From Streptomyces sp. PKU-EA00015 (lineage in GTDB: Bacteria; Actinomycetota; Actinomycetes; Streptomycetales; Streptomycetaceae): DNA of 64,000 nt. The stretch covers positions 124,001 to 188,000 of the forward strand of contig NZ_JABZEE010000007.1 in NCBI RefSeq assembly GCF_013387495.1, written 5' to 3'. Under the pieces are notes generated by a model. It searched no databases, was not told the origin of the DNA, and saw only the letters and a program-made list of their open reading frames with translations. A program made the position numbers and the translations under genes. Of the stretch, positions 45,740-55,849 are shown piece by piece (position 1 is the stretch's first letter; each line of letters starts with the position of its first letter).

Positions 45740-46795
45740 GTGCAGGAACTTCACGACGCCCCCCTCGCCCCCCTGACCACCTTCCGCCTCGGCGGCCCCG
45801 CGACGCGTCTCGTGGTGGCCACCACCGACGACGAGGTGATCGCCGCCGTCCGCGAGGCGGACGACGCCGGCACCCCGCTTCTGATCATCGGCGGCGGAAG
45901 CAACCTGGTCATCGGCGACAAGGGCTTCGACGGCACCGCACTGCGCATCGCCACCCGCGGATTCGCGCTCGACGGGACACGGCTGGAGCTCGCGGCGGGC
46001 GAGGTCTGGACCGACGCGGTGGCCCGCACCGTCGAAGCGGGCCTGGCCGGCGTCGAGTGCCTGGCCGGAATCCCCGGCTCCGCGGGCGCCACCCCGATCC
46101 AGAACGTCGGTGCGTACGGCCAGGAGGTCTCCGGCACGATCACCGAGGTCGTCGCCTACGACCGCACCACGGGCGAGACCGTGACGCTGTCGAACGAGGA
46201 GTGCGCCTTCTCCTACCGGCACAGCCGCTTCAAGCAGCACCCCGAGCGCTACGTCGTGCTGCGCGTGCGGTTCGAGCTGGAGGACGCGGGCGGCCTGTCC
46301 GCCCCTGTGAAGTACGCGGAGACCGCAAAGGCCCTCGGCGTCGAGGTGGGCGACCGCGTCCCGGCCGCCGACGCACGCGAGACCGTGCTGCGGCTGCGCG
46401 CCGGCAAAGGCATGGTCCTGGACCCCGAGGACCACGACACCTGGTCGGCCGGGTCGTTCTTCACCAACCCGATCCTCACCGCGGCCGAGTACGCGACCTT
46501 CCTCGGCCGCGTGCGCGACCGGCTCGGCGACGGCGTCGCCCCGCCCGCCTACCCCGCGGGCGACGGCCGCACCAAGACCTCCGCCGCCTGGCTGATCGAC
46601 CGGGCGGGCTTCACCAAGGGCTACGGCTCAGGCCCGGCCCGGATCTCCACCAAGCACGCCCTCGCGCTCACCAACCGGGGCGAGGCCACCACCGAGGACC
46701 TGCTGGCGCTGGCCCGCGAAGTGGTGGCCGGGGTGCGGGACGCCTTCGGCGTGACCCTCGTCAACGAGCCGGTGACGGTCGGCGTCAGCCTCTGA
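45740..46795 (+). CDS. murB: UDP-N-acetylmuramate dehydrogenase
   Basis: FAD enzyme that reduces UDP-GlcNAc-enolpyruvate to UDP-MurNAc in peptidoglycan synthesis. The 351 residues include the FAD-binding IIGGGSNLVIGDKGF, the AGIPGSAGATPIQNVGAYGQ region and the catalytic AGSFFTNP near residue 240. No Shine-Dalgarno is visible. A TACTCT box ends eight bases before the GTG, so translation from a leaderless or very short-leader message is likely. Confidence 0.95.
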   Translation: MQELHDAPLAPLTTFRLGGPATRLVVATTDDEVIAAVREADDAGTPLLIIGGGSNLVIGDKGFDGTALRIATRGFALDGTRLELAAGEVWTDAVARTVEAGLAGVECLAGIPGSAGATPIQNVGAYGQEVSGTITEVVAYDRTTGETVTLSNEECAFSYRHSRFKQHPERYVVLRVRFELEDAGGLSAPVKYAETAKALGVEVGDRVPAADARETVLRLRAGKGMVLDPEDHDTWSAGSFFTNPILTAAEYATFLGRVRDRLGDGVAPPAYPAGDGRTKTSAAWLIDRAGFTKGYGSGPARISTKHALALTNRGEATTEDLLALAREVVAGVRDAFGVTLVNEPVTVGVSL

Positions 46796-46810
46796 CGCCC
46801 GTCGGCCGAA

Positions 46811-46967
46811 GCCGTCGGTCGAGGCGCGTCAGCCTCTGAGCCGTCGGCGTGTGACGGCACGAGGCCGTCGGCGTACGACGGCACGAGCCGTCGGTACGTG
46901 ATGCGCCGGGCCGGAGCCGTCGGTACGTGAGCGTCGGCCGGACGTCCGTCCCGGCCGGAGCCGTCAG
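46811..46967 (+). repeat. Degenerate tandem repeat downstream of murB
   Basis: Units beginning GCCGTCGG start at 46811, 46840, 46864, 46887 and 46916, with a last GCCGTCAG at 46960; spacing is 23-44 bases. They fill the gap between the convergent murB and the next gene. Confidence 0.7.
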
Positions 46968-47596
46968 TAGGCGACGCCGACGCCCTGGCCCACCGTCGCG
47001 GGATCGTCGGTCATCGCGAGCATCGCGTGGGCCACGTCGGCGCGGCCGATCATCCGGGCGCTGCGCGGATTGCCGCCGACGACCGTGCGGTAGCGGCCGG
47101 TCAGCGGCTTGTCGAGCAGCCGGGGCGGCCGGACGGCCGTCCAGTCCGTGGCGCTGCGCGCCAGCTCGTCCTCCATGACCCGCAGGTCCGCGTAGATGTC
47201 CTTCAGGACCGAGCCGACCACGGCCGTCATGGCGCGGTCCAGCAGCGGCTCCCGCTCCGCGGGCGTGCCCAGCGGGGCCGCGCTGACCACCAGCAGCCGC
47301 CGGGTGCGTTCGGCCTCCATCGCCGCCAGCACCGACCGGGTCAGCCGGGCGGCGACGCCGGCGTCGGCCTTCCTGCGGGCGCCGAGCCCGGACAGGACCG
47401 CGTCCCGCCCGGCGACGGCCGGGCGCAGCGCCTGCGGGTCCCGGAGGTCGGCGCGGAAGACGTCGAGGCCGTCACCGGTCACGGTGAAGCGGGCCGGATC
47501 GCGCACCACGGCAGTGACGTGATGTCCCGCGGCGAGGGCCTGCCGGACGATCTCCTGGCCGATTCCGCCGGTGGCGCCGAAAACCGTGAGCCTCAT
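46964..47596 (-). CDS. NAD(P)H-binding (NmrA/SDR_a5-like) protein
   Basis: 210 residues with the Rossmann glycine pattern RLTVFGATGGIGQEIVRQAL, RLLVVSAAPLG and DWTAVRPPRLLD. Likely an oxidoreductase or redox sensor. The ATG at 47596 has GGAGGG at a good distance. Divergent from a TetR gene, with palindromes between, so it is probably its regulatory target. Confidence 0.9.
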   Translation of the reverse strand: MRLTVFGATGGIGQEIVRQALAAGHHVTAVVRDPARFTVTGDGLDVFRADLRDPQALRPAVAGRDAVLSGLGARRKADAGVAARLTRSVLAAMEAERTRRLLVVSAAPLGTPAEREPLLDRAMTAVVGSVLKDIYADLRVMEDELARSATDWTAVRPPRLLDKPLTGRYRTVVGGNPRSARMIGRADVAHAMLAMTDDPATVGQGVGVAY

Positions 47597-47613
47597 CGTG
47601 CACACCCTCCTCG

Positions 47614-47658
47614 GGTGGGTAAGTATTCACTCACCACTAGGGTGAGTGCGCACTCACC
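47614..47658. promoter_or_regulatory. Twin TetR-type operators in a divergent promoter region
   Basis: A perfect 18-bp palindrome GGTGAGTGCGCACTCACC (47641-47658), and an imperfect related one spanning 47614-47635 (GGTGGGT and ACTCACC arms). Both lie between the divergent NAD(P)H-binding gene and the TetR gene. Confidence 0.75.
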
Positions 47659-47685
47659 CACCCGTCAAGCCCGGTAGGAGCACGC

Positions 47686-48300
47686 ATGGAGCAGAAGCCG
47701 ACCCGCGTCCGCATCGTCGACGCCGCGCGTGAGCTGATGCTGTCCCTCGGCCTGGCGCGCACGACCACCAAGGAGATCGCCAAGGCCGCCGGCTGCTCCG
47801 AAGCGGCGCTCTACAAGCACTTCTCCAGCAAGGAGGAGCTCTTCGTGACCGTGCTCAACGAACGGCTGCCGAAGCTCGGCGCCCTGCTGAGCACCCTGCT
47901 CGTGGACCCCGGCCGAGCGGGCGTCGAGGAGAACCTGACCGACATCGCCCGCCACGCGGCCCTCTTCTACGAGCAGACGTTCCCCATGGCCGCCTCGCTG
48001 TACGCCGAGCCCCGGCTCAAGCGCCGCCACGAAGAGGCCATGCGCGAGATGCGCACCGGCCCGCACAAGCCGATCGAGGGTCTCGCCGCCTACCTGCGGA
48101 CCGAGCAGCGGGCGGGCCGCATCAGCCCCGACGCCGACACGTACGCGGCCGCGTCACTGCTCCTCGGCGCCTGCGCCCAGCGGGCGTTCGCCTACGAGGC
48201 CACCGCCGACCGCAGGCCCCCGCAGCCGCTGGACGAGTTCGCCGCTGGCCTGGCGCGCACGCTGCTGCGCGGAATCTCCGTCGCGGACGGTCCCCGTTGA
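47686..48300 (+). CDS. TetR-family regulator
   Basis: 204 residues with an N-terminal helix-turn-helix (ARTTTKEIAKAAGCSEAALY KHF region). The C-terminal ligand-binding part has a Cys/Ala-rich helix (AASLLLGACAQRAFAYEA). ATG start with a GTAGGAG site. Divergent from the NAD(P)H-binding gene, which with the palindromes between suggests repression of both. Confidence 0.92.
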   Translation: MEQKPTRVRIVDAARELMLSLGLARTTTKEIAKAAGCSEAALYKHFSSKEELFVTVLNERLPKLGALLSTLLVDPGRAGVEENLTDIARHAALFYEQTFPMAASLYAEPRLKRRHEEAMREMRTGPHKPIEGLAAYLRTEQRAGRISPDADTYAAASLLLGACAQRAFAYEATADRRPPQPLDEFAAGLARTLLRGISVADGPR

Positions 48301-48378
48301 GCGCCGGGCCGATGACCGCCGCCCTTCGCCCCGCACGTTCGCCGCGGGGCTTCCCGGCGTCCCAGCCCTACCGCCGCT

Positions 48379-49407
48379 TCAGGCCCCCGGGCCGCCCAGC
48401 CAGTCGTCGACTCCGGCCAGCAGCTTCTCCTTGACCTCCGCCGGCGCCGCCGAGCCGCGCACCGACTGGCGGGCCAGTTCCGCGAGCTCCTCGTCCGTGA
48501 AGCCGTGATGGCGGCGGGCGAACTCGTACTGCGCCGCCAGCCGGGAGCCGAACAGCAGCGGGTCGTCCGCGCCCAGCGCCATCGGGACCCCGGCCTCGTA
48601 CAGCGTCCGCAGCGGCACGTCCTCCGGCTTCTCGTACACGCCCAGCGCCACGTTCGACGCCGGGCACACCTCGCAGGTCACCTGGCGCTCGGCCAGTTTG
48701 CGCAGCAGCCGCGGGTCCTCCGCGGCGCGCACGCCGTGACCGATGCGGGCCGCGTGCAGGTCGTCCAGGCAGTCGCGCACGGAGGCCGGGCCCGTCAGCT
48801 CGCCGCCGTGCGGGGCCGCCAGCAGGCCGCCCTCGCGGGCGATGGCGAAGGCCCGGTCGAAGTCGCGGGCCAGGCCCCGGCGCTCGTCGTTCGACAGGCC
48901 GAAGCCGACGATGCCCCGGTCCGCGTAGCGCACGGCGAGCCGCGCGAGGGTGCGGGCGTCCAGCGGGTGCTTCATCCGGTTCGCCGCGACCAGGACCCGC
49001 ATCCCCAGACCGGTCTCGCGCGACGCGGTGTCCACCGCGTCCAGGATGATCTCCAGGGCCGGGATCAGCCCGCCCAGCCGGGGCGCGTACGAGGTCGGGT
49101 CGACCTGGATCTCCAGCCAGCCCGAGCCGTCCCTGATGTCCTCCTCGGCCGCCTCGCGCACCAGGCGCTGGATGTCCTCCGGCTCGCGCAGGCACGAGCG
49201 GGCCATGTCGTACAGCCGCTGGAAGCGGAACCAGCCCCGCTCGTCGGTGGCCCGCAGCTTGGGCGGCTCGCCGCCGGTCAGCGCCTCGGGCAGGTGCACG
49301 CCGTACTTGTCGGCGAGTTCGAGAAGGGTGGCTGGCCGCATCGACCCGGTGAAGTGCAGGTGCAGATGGGCCTTGGGCAGCAGGCTGACGTCTCGTACGT
49401 GCTCCAT
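48379..49407 (-). CDS. add: Adenosine deaminase
   Basis: Zinc amidohydrolase of 342 residues that converts adenosine to inosine. The metal HxH is in KAHLHLHFTGSMRP (about 12-25). Other family elements: GLSNDERRG, the APHGGEL segment, GHGVRAAEDPRL, and the last Asp in ALGADDPLLFGS. The ATG at 49407 is the start of conserved sequence; a frame extension of six residues exists. The neighbourhood with aspC and tRNA-Trp matches Streptomyces gene order. Confidence 0.93.
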   Translation of the reverse strand: MEHVRDVSLLPKAHLHLHFTGSMRPATLLELADKYGVHLPEALTGGEPPKLRATDERGWFRFQRLYDMARSCLREPEDIQRLVREAAEEDIRDGSGWLEIQVDPTSYAPRLGGLIPALEIILDAVDTASRETGLGMRVLVAANRMKHPLDARTLARLAVRYADRGIVGFGLSNDERRGLARDFDRAFAIAREGGLLAAPHGGELTGPASVRDCLDDLHAARIGHGVRAAEDPRLLRKLAERQVTCEVCPASNVALGVYEKPEDVPLRTLYEAGVPMALGADDPLLFGSRLAAQYEFARRHHGFTDEELAELARQSVRGSAAPAEVKEKLLAGVDDWLGGPGA

Positions 49408-49526
49408 TCGGGGATCCTGCCGCACGGAACACGTCCTGGGCAGCCCTTTTCCCCGATCGGGTTCTTGCTCGAACGCAGAAACGGGCTCCCGGCCGGAGCC
49501 GGGAGCCCGTGCGCACGGGGAACGCG

Positions 49527-50753
49527 TCAGTCGCGGGCCTCGGCCAGCAGCTTCTGGATCCGGGACACGCCCTCGACCAGGTCCTCGTCGCCCAGCGCGT
49601 ACGAAAGACGCAGGTAGCCGGGGGTACCGAAGGCCTCACCCGGGACCACGGCGACCTCGACCTCGTCGAGGATCAGGGCGGCGAGCTCGACCGAGGTCTG
49701 CGGACGCCGCCCCCGGATCTCCCTGCCCAGCAGACCCTTGACCGACGGGTACGCGTAGAACGCGCCCTCGGGGGTCGGGCAGACCACGCCGTCGATCTCG
49801 TTGAGCATCCGCACGATGGTCTGGCGGCGGCGGTCGAAGGCCTTGCGCATCTCCGCGACGGCGTCCAGGTCACCGGAGACGGCGGCGAGGGCGGCCACCT
49901 GGGCCACGTTGGAGACGTTCGACGTGGCGTGCGACTGCAGGTTGGTCGCGGCCTTGACGACGTCCTTCGGACCGACGATCCACCCGACGCGCCAGCCGGT
50001 CATGGCGTACGTCTTGGCCACGCCGTTGACCACGATGCACTTCTCGCGCAGCGCCGGCACGAGCTGGGGCAGCGAGGTGAACGTCGCGTCCCCGTAGACC
50101 AGGTGCTCGTAGATCTCGTCGGTCAGCACCCACAGGCCGTGCTCCGCGGCCCACTCGCCGATCGCGCGGGCGTCGGCCTCGCTGTAGACGGCGCCGGTGG
50201 GGTTGGACGGCGAGACGAAGAGGACGACCTTGGTCTTCTCCGTACGCGCGGCCTCCAGCTGCTCGACCGATACGCGGTAGCCGGTGGTCTCGTCGGCGAC
50301 GACCTCGACCGGGACACCGCCCGCGAGCCGGATCGACTCGGGGTACGTCGTCCAGTACGGAGCCGGGACGATGACCTCGTCGCCCGGGTCGAGGATCGCG
50401 GCGAACGCCTCGTAGATGGCCTGCTTGCCGCCGTTGGTCACCAGGATCTGGGCGGGGTCGACCTCGTAGCCGGAGTCGCGCAGCGTCTTCTCGGCGATGG
50501 CCTTCTTCAGCTCGGGCAGACCGCCGGCCGGTGTGTAGCGGTGGTACTTCGGGTTGCGGCAGGCCTCGACGGCGGCCTCGACGACGTAGTCGGGCGTCGG
50601 GAAGTCGGGCTCACCCGCGCCGAAGCCGATCACCGGACGCCCGGCGGCCTTGAGGGCCTTGGCCTTGGCGTCGACGGCGAGGGTCGCGGACTCGGAGATC
50701 GCGCCGATGCGGGCGGAGACCCGGCGCTCGGTGGGAGGGGTTGCAGCGCTCAT
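49527..50753 (-). CDS. aspC: Aspartate aminotransferase
   Basis: PLP-dependent class I aminotransferase, 408 residues. Recognisable parts: [53 protein letters not shown], the PLP lysine in [16 protein letters not shown] and the substrate Arg in [12 protein letters not shown]. It belongs to the I-gamma group. ATG at 50753. It is divergent from the tRNA-Trp gene. Confidence 0.95.
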   Translation of the reverse strand: MSAATPPTERRVSARIGAISESATLAVDAKAKALKAAGRPVIGFGAGEPDFPTPDYVVEAAVEACRNPKYHRYTPAGGLPELKKAIAEKTLRDSGYEVDPAQILVTNGGKQAIYEAFAAILDPGDEVIVPAPYWTTYPESIRLAGGVPVEVVADETTGYRVSVEQLEAARTEKTKVVLFVSPSNPTGAVYSEADARAIGEWAAEHGLWVLTDEIYEHLVYGDATFTSLPQLVPALREKCIVVNGVAKTYAMTGWRVGWIVGPKDVVKAATNLQSHATSNVSNVAQVAALAAVSGDLDAVAEMRKAFDRRRQTIVRMLNEIDGVVCPTPEGAFYAYPSVKGLLGREIRGRRPQTSVELAALILDEVEVAVVPGEAFGTPGYLRLSYALGDEDLVEGVSRIQKLLAEARD

Positions 50754-50844
50754 GCCGCCCATGCTCCCAGACGGCAAACGGAGCCGGCACACAGGTTTCG
50801 CGGAGCGGACAACAGTGGTCAGAAGTGGACCCGAGGACATCGTG

Positions 50845-50874
50845 TTCGACGCCGGGCCTGGGAGCACGTACACT
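50845..50874 (+). promoter_or_regulatory. Possible promoter upstream of tRNA-Trp
   Basis: TTCGAC (50845-50850), an 18-base spacer and TACACT (50869-50874). The -35 is weak; it lies 84 bases before the tRNA. Confidence 0.45.
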
Positions 50875-50958
50875 CACTGGTCGTTGGCCTTCACCAGCCA
50901 CATCCGCACCGGGCACTTAGTGCACCCGGCCGGATGCGGTAGGTTGGGGGAACCACAA

Positions 50959-51031
50959 AGGGTCGTAGCTCAATTGGTAGAGCACTGGTCTCCAAAACCA
51001 GCGGTTGGGGGTTCAAGTCCCTCCGGCCCTG
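50959..51031 (+). tRNA. tRNA-Trp (anticodon CCA)
   Basis: 73 bases, acceptor AGGGTCG/CGGCCCT, anticodon CCA at 50992-50994 in the loop CTCCAAA, discriminator G51031, no encoded CCA. Immediately upstream of secE, as in other actinobacteria. Confidence 0.97.
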
Positions 51032-51138
51032 CTACACACACCTTCGCCAGGCTGTGTGCGCATGTACGTACATCTATGCACCGCCGTGCGGCTCCACCGG
51101 GCGCGGCACGGCCACGACCCGGAATCAGGTGAGAGATC

Positions 51139-51426
51139 GTGACGGACGCCGTGGGCTCCATCGACATGCCTGATGCCGAGGACGAGTCGCCGGAGTCGAA
51201 GAAGAAGTCCCGCAAGGGCGGAAAGCGCGGCAAGAAGGGCCCGCTGGGCCGTCTCGGGCTTTTCTATCGCCAGATCATCGCTGAACTGCGCAAGGTCGTC
51301 TGGCCCACGCGCAACCAGCTGACGACCTACACCACCGTGGTGATCGTCTTCGTCGTCATCATGATCGGCCTCGTGACCGTGATTGACTTGGGCTTCCAGG
51401 AAGCAGTCAAGTACGTCTTCGGCTGA
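51139..51426 (+). CDS. secE: Preprotein translocase subunit SecE
   Basis: 95 residues. The basic N-terminal region ([15 protein letters not shown]) is followed by the conserved [20 protein letters not shown] and one membrane helix (about 66-86). Single-helix form as in other actinobacteria. The GTG at 51139 is preceded by GGTGAGAG. Upstream of nusG. Confidence 0.96.
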   Translation: MTDAVGSIDMPDAEDESPESKKKSRKGGKRGKKGPLGRLGLFYRQIIAELRKVVWPTRNQLTTYTTVVIVFVVIMIGLVTVIDLGFQEAVKYVFG

Positions 51427-51502
51427 TCCTGCGGAGGGCGCCGGACACGGCGCCCCTTTCGCATTGTTCCACCCCATCTGTATCCAGGAAGAAGCAGCCA
51501 CC

Positions 51503-52384
51503 GTGTCTGACCCGAACCTGAACGACTCCGCCACGTCCGGCGAGAGCTTCGAGTCCGTCGAGGACGAGCTCGACATCGTCGAGGCGGCAGACGGTGCGGA
51601 CCCGGACCAGGCCGAAGCTGCCGACGACGCCGCCGGCGAGCCGGCCGAGGACGCCGCGCTGCACGTGGAGGACGAGACCGACGCCGAGGCTGCGGACGAG
51701 GTCGCGACCGAGACCGCCGAAGACGCCGAGCCCGCCGAAGAGGCCGAGGCCGAGCCGGAGGCTCCCGCCGACCCGGTCGCCGCTCTGCGCGACGAGCTCC
51801 GCGGCCTGCCCGGCGAGTGGTACGTGATCCACACCTACGCGGGCTACGAGAAGCGCGTGAAGGCCAACCTGGAGCAGCGCGCCGTCTCGCTGAACGTCGA
51901 GGACTTCATCTACCAGGCCGAGGTCCCCGAGGAAGAGATCGTCCAGATCAAGAACGGCGAGCGCAAGAACGTCCGGCAGAACAAGCTGCCCGGCTACGTG
52001 CTCGTCCGCATGGACCTGACGAACGAGTCCTGGGGCGTCGTGCGCAACACCCCCGGTGTCACCGGCTTCGTGGGCAACGCCTACGACCCGTACCCGCTGA
52101 CCCTGGACGAGATCGTCAAGATGCTCGCCCCGGAGGCCGAGGAGAAGGCCGCCCGCGAGGCCGCCGAGGCCGAGGGCAAGCCGGCCCCCGCCCGCAAGGT
52201 CGAGGTCCAGGTGCTGGACTTCGAGGTCGGCGACTCGGTCACCGTCACCGACGGCCCGTTCGCGACGCTGCAGGCGACGATCAACGAGATCAACGCCGAC
52301 TCGAAGAAGGTCAAGGGCCTCGTCGAGATCTTCGGTCGCGAGACCCCGGTCGAGCTGAGCTTCGACCAGATCCAGAAGAACTGA
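51503..52384 (+). CDS. nusG: Transcription termination/antitermination factor NusG
   Basis: 293 residues. The first about 110 are an acidic Glu/Ala/Asp extension usual in Streptomyces. The NGN domain begins at [20 protein letters not shown] and includes [20 protein letters not shown]. The C-terminal KOW domain is at [21 protein letters not shown] start with a GGAAGAAG site. It binds RNA polymerase and Rho or ribosomal protein S10. Confidence 0.96.
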   Translation: MSDPNLNDSATSGESFESVEDELDIVEAADGADPDQAEAADDAAGEPAEDAALHVEDETDAEAADEVATETAEDAEPAEEAEAEPEAPADPVAALRDELRGLPGEWYVIHTYAGYEKRVKANLEQRAVSLNVEDFIYQAEVPEEEIVQIKNGERKNVRQNKLPGYVLVRMDLTNESWGVVRNTPGVTGFVGNAYDPYPLTLDEIVKMLAPEAEEKAAREAAEAEGKPAPARKVEVQVLDFEVGDSVTVTDGPFATLQATINEINADSKKVKGLVEIFGRETPVELSFDQIQKN

Positions 52385-52411
52385 CACTTTTCTGGACGCA
52401 GCGCTTCCGAA

Positions 52412-52456
52412 CAGGTCAGACCGCCTCTCGCAGGCTGTCTGACCTGCTCGGTTTTT
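52412..52456 (+). terminator. Terminator/attenuator between nusG and rplK
   Basis: A 10-bp perfect stem CAGGTCAGAC/GTCTGACCTG with a 15-base loop, followed by CTCGG and five T. A T-rich end is unusual in this genome and marks an intrinsic terminator. Confidence 0.75.
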
Positions 52457-52552
52457 GGCCGCGCATAGATACCCGTTATCGTTGTGCGGTATGCCTCCAT
52501 CCGGATGATCGGCTGGAGTGCTGAAAACTCTCACTAGGACCCGGAGAGAGCA

Positions 52553-52987
52553 ATGCCTCCCAAGAAGAAGAAGGTCACGGGGCTTATCAAGCTCCAGATC
52601 CAGGCCGGTGCGGCCAACCCGGCTCCGCCGGTCGGCCCCGCCCTGGGTCAGCACGGCGTCAACATCATGGAGTTCTGCAAGGCCTACAACGCCGCGACCG
52701 AGTCGCAGCGTGGCATGGTCGTGCCGGTGGAGATCACGGTCTACGAGGACCGTTCCTTCACCTTCGTCACCAAGACTCCGCCGGCCGCCAAGCTGATCCT
52801 CAAGGCCGCGGGTGTGGACAAGGGCTCCGGCGAGCCGCACAAGACCAAGGTCGCCAAGCTCACGCGCGACCAGGTCCGTGACATCGCCAGCACCAAGATG
52901 CCCGACCTGAACGCCAACGACCTGGACGCCGCCGAGAAGATCATCGCCGGCACCGCCCGTTCCATGGGCATCACGGTCGAGGGCTGA
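52553..52987 (+). CDS. rplK: 50S ribosomal protein L11
   Basis: 144 residues with the classical N-terminus [37 protein letters not shown], and the rRNA-binding C-terminal region. It supports the GTPase centre and RelA signalling. ATG with GGAGAGAG upstream. The leader since nusG holds the terminator above and probably the rplK promoter. Confidence 0.98.
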
Positions 52988-53066
52988 CAGTCCCCGTTTG
53001 ACCTCTGTGGCAGGGCCAAGCGCTGGCCCGCACCACAACTCCACGCTCAACACATCAGGAGCAGAA

Positions 53067-53795
53067 GTGAAGCGCAGCAAGACTCTCCGCGCTGCGGACG
53101 CCAAGGTCGACCGGGAGCGCAACTACGCCCCGCTCGAGGCCGTCCGTCTCGCCAAGGACACCGCCGCCACCAAGTTCGACGGCACCGTCGAGGTCGCCTT
53201 CCGTCTGGGCGTTGACCCGCGCAAGGCCGACCAGATGGTCCGTGGCACCGTGAACCTTCCGCACGGCACCGGTAAGACCGCCCGGGTCCTGGTCTTCGCG
53301 ACCGGTGACCGTGCCGAGGCCGCGCGTGCCGCGGGCGCCGACATCGTCGGCTCCGACGAGCTCATCGACGAGATCTCCAAGGGCCAGCGCCTGAACGAGT
53401 TCGACGCCGTCGTCGCCACCCCGGACCTCATGGGCAAGGTCGGCCGCCTCGGCCGCGTGCTCGGTCCGCGTGGTCTGATGCCGAACCCGAAGACCGGCAC
53501 CGTCACGATGGACGTCGCCAAGGCCGTCAACGAGATCAAGGGCGGCAAGATCGAGTTCCGCGTGGACAAGCACTCGAACCTGCACTTCATCATCGGCAAG
53601 GTCTCCTTCGACGAGACGAAGCTGGTCGAGAACTACGCCGCGGCTCTGGAGGAGATCCTCCGTCTGAAGCCGTCCGCCGCGAAGGGCCGCTACATCAAGA
53701 AGGCGACCCTGACCACCACCATGGGTCCCGGCATCCCGCTGGACTCGAACCGCACCCGCAACCTCCTCGTCGAGGAGGACCCGGCCGCCGTCTGA
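53067..53795 (+). CDS. rplA: 50S ribosomal protein L1
   Basis: 242 residues of the L1 stalk protein: [20 protein letters not shown], the motif [15 protein letters not shown], and [17 protein letters not shown]. It regulates its own operon in many bacteria by binding its mRNA. GTG start with AGGAGCAG upstream, 79 bases after rplK. Confidence 0.98.
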   Translation: MKRSKTLRAADAKVDRERNYAPLEAVRLAKDTAATKFDGTVEVAFRLGVDPRKADQMVRGTVNLPHGTGKTARVLVFATGDRAEAARAAGADIVGSDELIDEISKGQRLNEFDAVVATPDLMGKVGRLGRVLGPRGLMPNPKTGTVTMDVAKAVNEIKGGKIEFRVDKHSNLHFIIGKVSFDETKLVENYAAALEEILRLKPSAAKGRYIKKATLTTTMGPGIPLDSNRTRNLLVEEDPAAV

Positions 53796-53823
53796 ATCTG
53801 ACGGCAGTCGCGGGTCTCGCCTG

Positions 53824-53869
53824 CGAAGCCGGCCCCCGCCGCTCCTCGGAGCGGCGGGGGCCGGCTTCG
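53824..53869 (+). terminator. Long terminator after rplA
   Basis: A 22-bp perfect stem spanning the whole hairpin with a two-base loop region, the longest in the window. It separates rplKA from rplJL. Confidence 0.92.
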
Positions 53870-54020
53870 TCCGCGAGCAGGGCCTCAGGCCGGCCCTCAC
53901 GGGGCGCTGAGCGGGCGTACACGCGTTCCGGACCGGCAAGGGCCCTTCGGGGCCGCCACGGGCCTCGGTGACGGCTCCCAGGCGAAGAGCCGTCGCCCTC
54001 GCGGGCGGCGATGACCCGAT

Positions 54021-54050
54021 TTGCCTCGCGGCGATCCGTTCCCGTACTCT
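54021..54050 (+). promoter_or_regulatory. rplJ: rplJ promoter
   Basis: TTGCCT (54021-54026), an 18-base spacer and TACTCT (54045-54050), a good match to the principal-sigma consensus, located 226 bases before rplJ. Confidence 0.7.
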
Positions 54051-54056
54051 TCCACG

Positions 54057-54226
54057 GAAGCCAAAGACCGCTGGTCGTTGCCGTGCTCTCCTTCCGAGGG
54101 TCCGGTGGCCGAAGGATCCGCTCAGCAGCGGACGACCCGCGCAGGTGACAGTGGATAGCTCCCTGATCGGATTCCGTTCAGGTCGAGCTACGCCCCGTGC
54201 GCCTGCGCCGGGGCGTTTCGTTTTGT
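54057..54226 (+). ncRNA. Ribosomal protein L10 leader with T-rich attenuator
   Basis: The leader of rplJL between the promoter and the gene. It ends in a hairpin (CGCCCCG with CGGGGCG, 54191-54215) followed by TTTCGTTTTGTT, an attenuator shape. The L10(L12)4 complex binds such leaders in many bacteria; the specific fold is inferred from position, not computed. Confidence 0.65.
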
Positions 54227-54275
54227 TCAGCCCCTTCTGAGCGGTCCTCATCACCCGGAAGGAGGCCGACGCTCT

Positions 54276-54806
54276 ATGGCAAGGCCCGACAAGGCTGCCG
54301 CGGTAGCCGAGCTCGCGGAGCAGTTCCGCAGCTCGAACGCCGCCGTGCTGACCGAGTACCGGGGTCTCACCGTGGCCCAGCTCAAGCAGCTGCGCCGTTC
54401 GCTCGGTGAGAACGCCCAGTACGCCGTGGTGAAGAACACGCTGACCAAGATTGCGGCCAACGAGGCCGGGATCAACACGCTCGACGACCAGTTCAACGGT
54501 CCGACGGCGGTTGCCTTCATCACCGGTGACCCGGTGGAGTCGGCGAAGGGTCTTCGTGACTTCGCCAAGGACAACCCGAACCTGATCATCAAGGGCGGTG
54601 TCCTTGATGGCAAGGCGCTGTCCGCCGATGAGATCAAGAAGCTTGCGGACCTCGAGTCCCGCGAGGTTCTGCTCGCCAAGCTGGCGGGCGCCATGAAGGG
54701 CAAGCAGTCCCAGGCTGCCGCGCTCTTCCAGGCGCTTCCCTCGAAGTTCGTCCGCACCGCGGAGGCGCTTCGTGCCAAGCAGGCCGAGCAGGGCGGTGCC
54801 GAGTAA
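54276..54806 (+). CDS. rplJ: 50S ribosomal protein L10
   Basis: 176 residues: [39 protein letters not shown], the [12 protein letters not shown] motif, and a C-terminal helix that binds L7/L12 dimers. ATG with GGAAGGAGG upstream. First gene of the rplJL unit. Confidence 0.98.
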   Translation: MARPDKAAAVAELAEQFRSSNAAVLTEYRGLTVAQLKQLRRSLGENAQYAVVKNTLTKIAANEAGINTLDDQFNGPTAVAFITGDPVESAKGLRDFAKDNPNLIIKGGVLDGKALSADEIKKLADLESREVLLAKLAGAMKGKQSQAAALFQALPSKFVRTAEALRAKQAEQGGAE

Positions 54807-54917
54807 CTCGGCTCGCGCATTGATCCGCGCCGCCTAGGCACGGATCGCAGCGGGCCGAACGTACGCCCGCCTCACATGTACATCGGCACCAGCCGAATTA
54901 GTGGAAGGACCGCCATC

Positions 54918-55304
54918 ATGGCGAAGCTCAGCCAGGAAGACCTGCTCGCGCAGTTCGAGGAGATGACCCTCATCGAGCTCTCCGAGTTCGTGAAGGCGTT
55001 CGAGGAGAAGTTCGACGTCACCGCCGCCGCCCCGGTCGCCGTTGCCGGCGTTGCGGGCCCGGGTGCCCCGGCCGCCGAGGCCGCTGAGGAGAAGGACGAG
55101 TTCGACGTCATCCTCACCGGCGCCGGCGAGAAGAAGATCCAGGTCATCAAGGTCGTGCGTGAGCTGACCTCCCTGGGCCTGAAGGAGGCCAAGGACCTCG
55201 TCGACGGCACCCCGAAGCCGGTCCTCGAGAAGGTCGCCAAGGACGCCGCCGAGAAGGCCGCCGAGTCCCTCAAGGCCGCCGGCGCCTCCGTCGAGGTCAA
55301 GTGA
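54918..55304 (+). CDS. rplL: 50S ribosomal protein L7/L12
   Basis: 128 residues. The N-terminal dimer domain ([20 protein letters not shown]) and hinge (Ala/Pro-rich, about 35-58) are followed by the C-terminal factor-binding domain ([20 protein letters not shown], then [11 protein letters not shown]). ATG at 54918 with GGAAGGAC upstream. Confidence 0.98.
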   Translation: MAKLSQEDLLAQFEEMTLIELSEFVKAFEEKFDVTAAAPVAVAGVAGPGAPAAEAAEEKDEFDVILTGAGEKKIQVIKVVRELTSLGLKEAKDLVDGTPKPVLEKVAKDAAEKAAESLKAAGASVEVK

Positions 55305-55348
55305 CCTTGCGAGTCTCCTGACTCCTCGCGTGTAACGCACGCGCACTG

Positions 55349-55380
55349 AAGGGCGATCACCCAACCGGGTGGTCGCCCTT
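55349..55380 (+). terminator. Terminator between rplL and rpoB
   Basis: A 14-bp stem AAGGGCGATCACCC paired with GGGTGGTCGCCCTT (one T-G wobble) around AACC. It may only partly stop transcription, since rpoBC also has its own promoter. Confidence 0.85.
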
Positions 55381-55661
55381 CGGCATGCGCGGGACGGCTG
55401 TCTTGCTCTTGCCGTCCCGGCGAGTATGGTGATCTTCGCCGTGCGCTCACAGCGGCCTGTGATGATCCCGGAGCAGCAGCTCAGGGGCAGGGGCCTTGAC
55501 GAACCGCACGCAGCGCGCAATTCTCAGGACGCGTCGTCACAACGATCCGTATCCGAGGCATGGATCGACGACCGAACGGGCAGTATCGATGTGCGCCTCA
55601 CGGCGCATAGGTTCGCGGAGATGAGAACAACGAGGGTCTCGAGGGTCTCGAAAACCCGCAC
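55381..55661. other. Gene-free stretch before the rpoB promoter
   Basis: No gene is supported in these 281 bases. A TTGACG followed 17 bases later by AATTCT (about 55497-55525) is a weak second promoter candidate. Confidence 0.4.
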
Positions 55662-55690
55662 TGGACATCAGTGTGCCAAGTGGCTACACT
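55662..55690 (+). promoter_or_regulatory. rpoB: rpoBC promoter
   Basis: TGGACA (55662-55667), a 17-base spacer and TACACT (55685-55690). The start would give an untranslated leader of about 150 bases before rpoB. Confidence 0.7.
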
Positions 55691-55849
55691 GACCCTTTGC
55701 GCTGCCTGTTAGCTGCCCCCTGCCCGTCACCCGGGGCATGCCCGTACCTGAGCATCGGTTGAAGACCGTCCCGACCTGGACTTTCTCTCCGTGCACAGTA
55801 TGGGACCGGTACGCGCGTAGTGAGTCCGAGCCCTCGGAAGGACCCCCTC

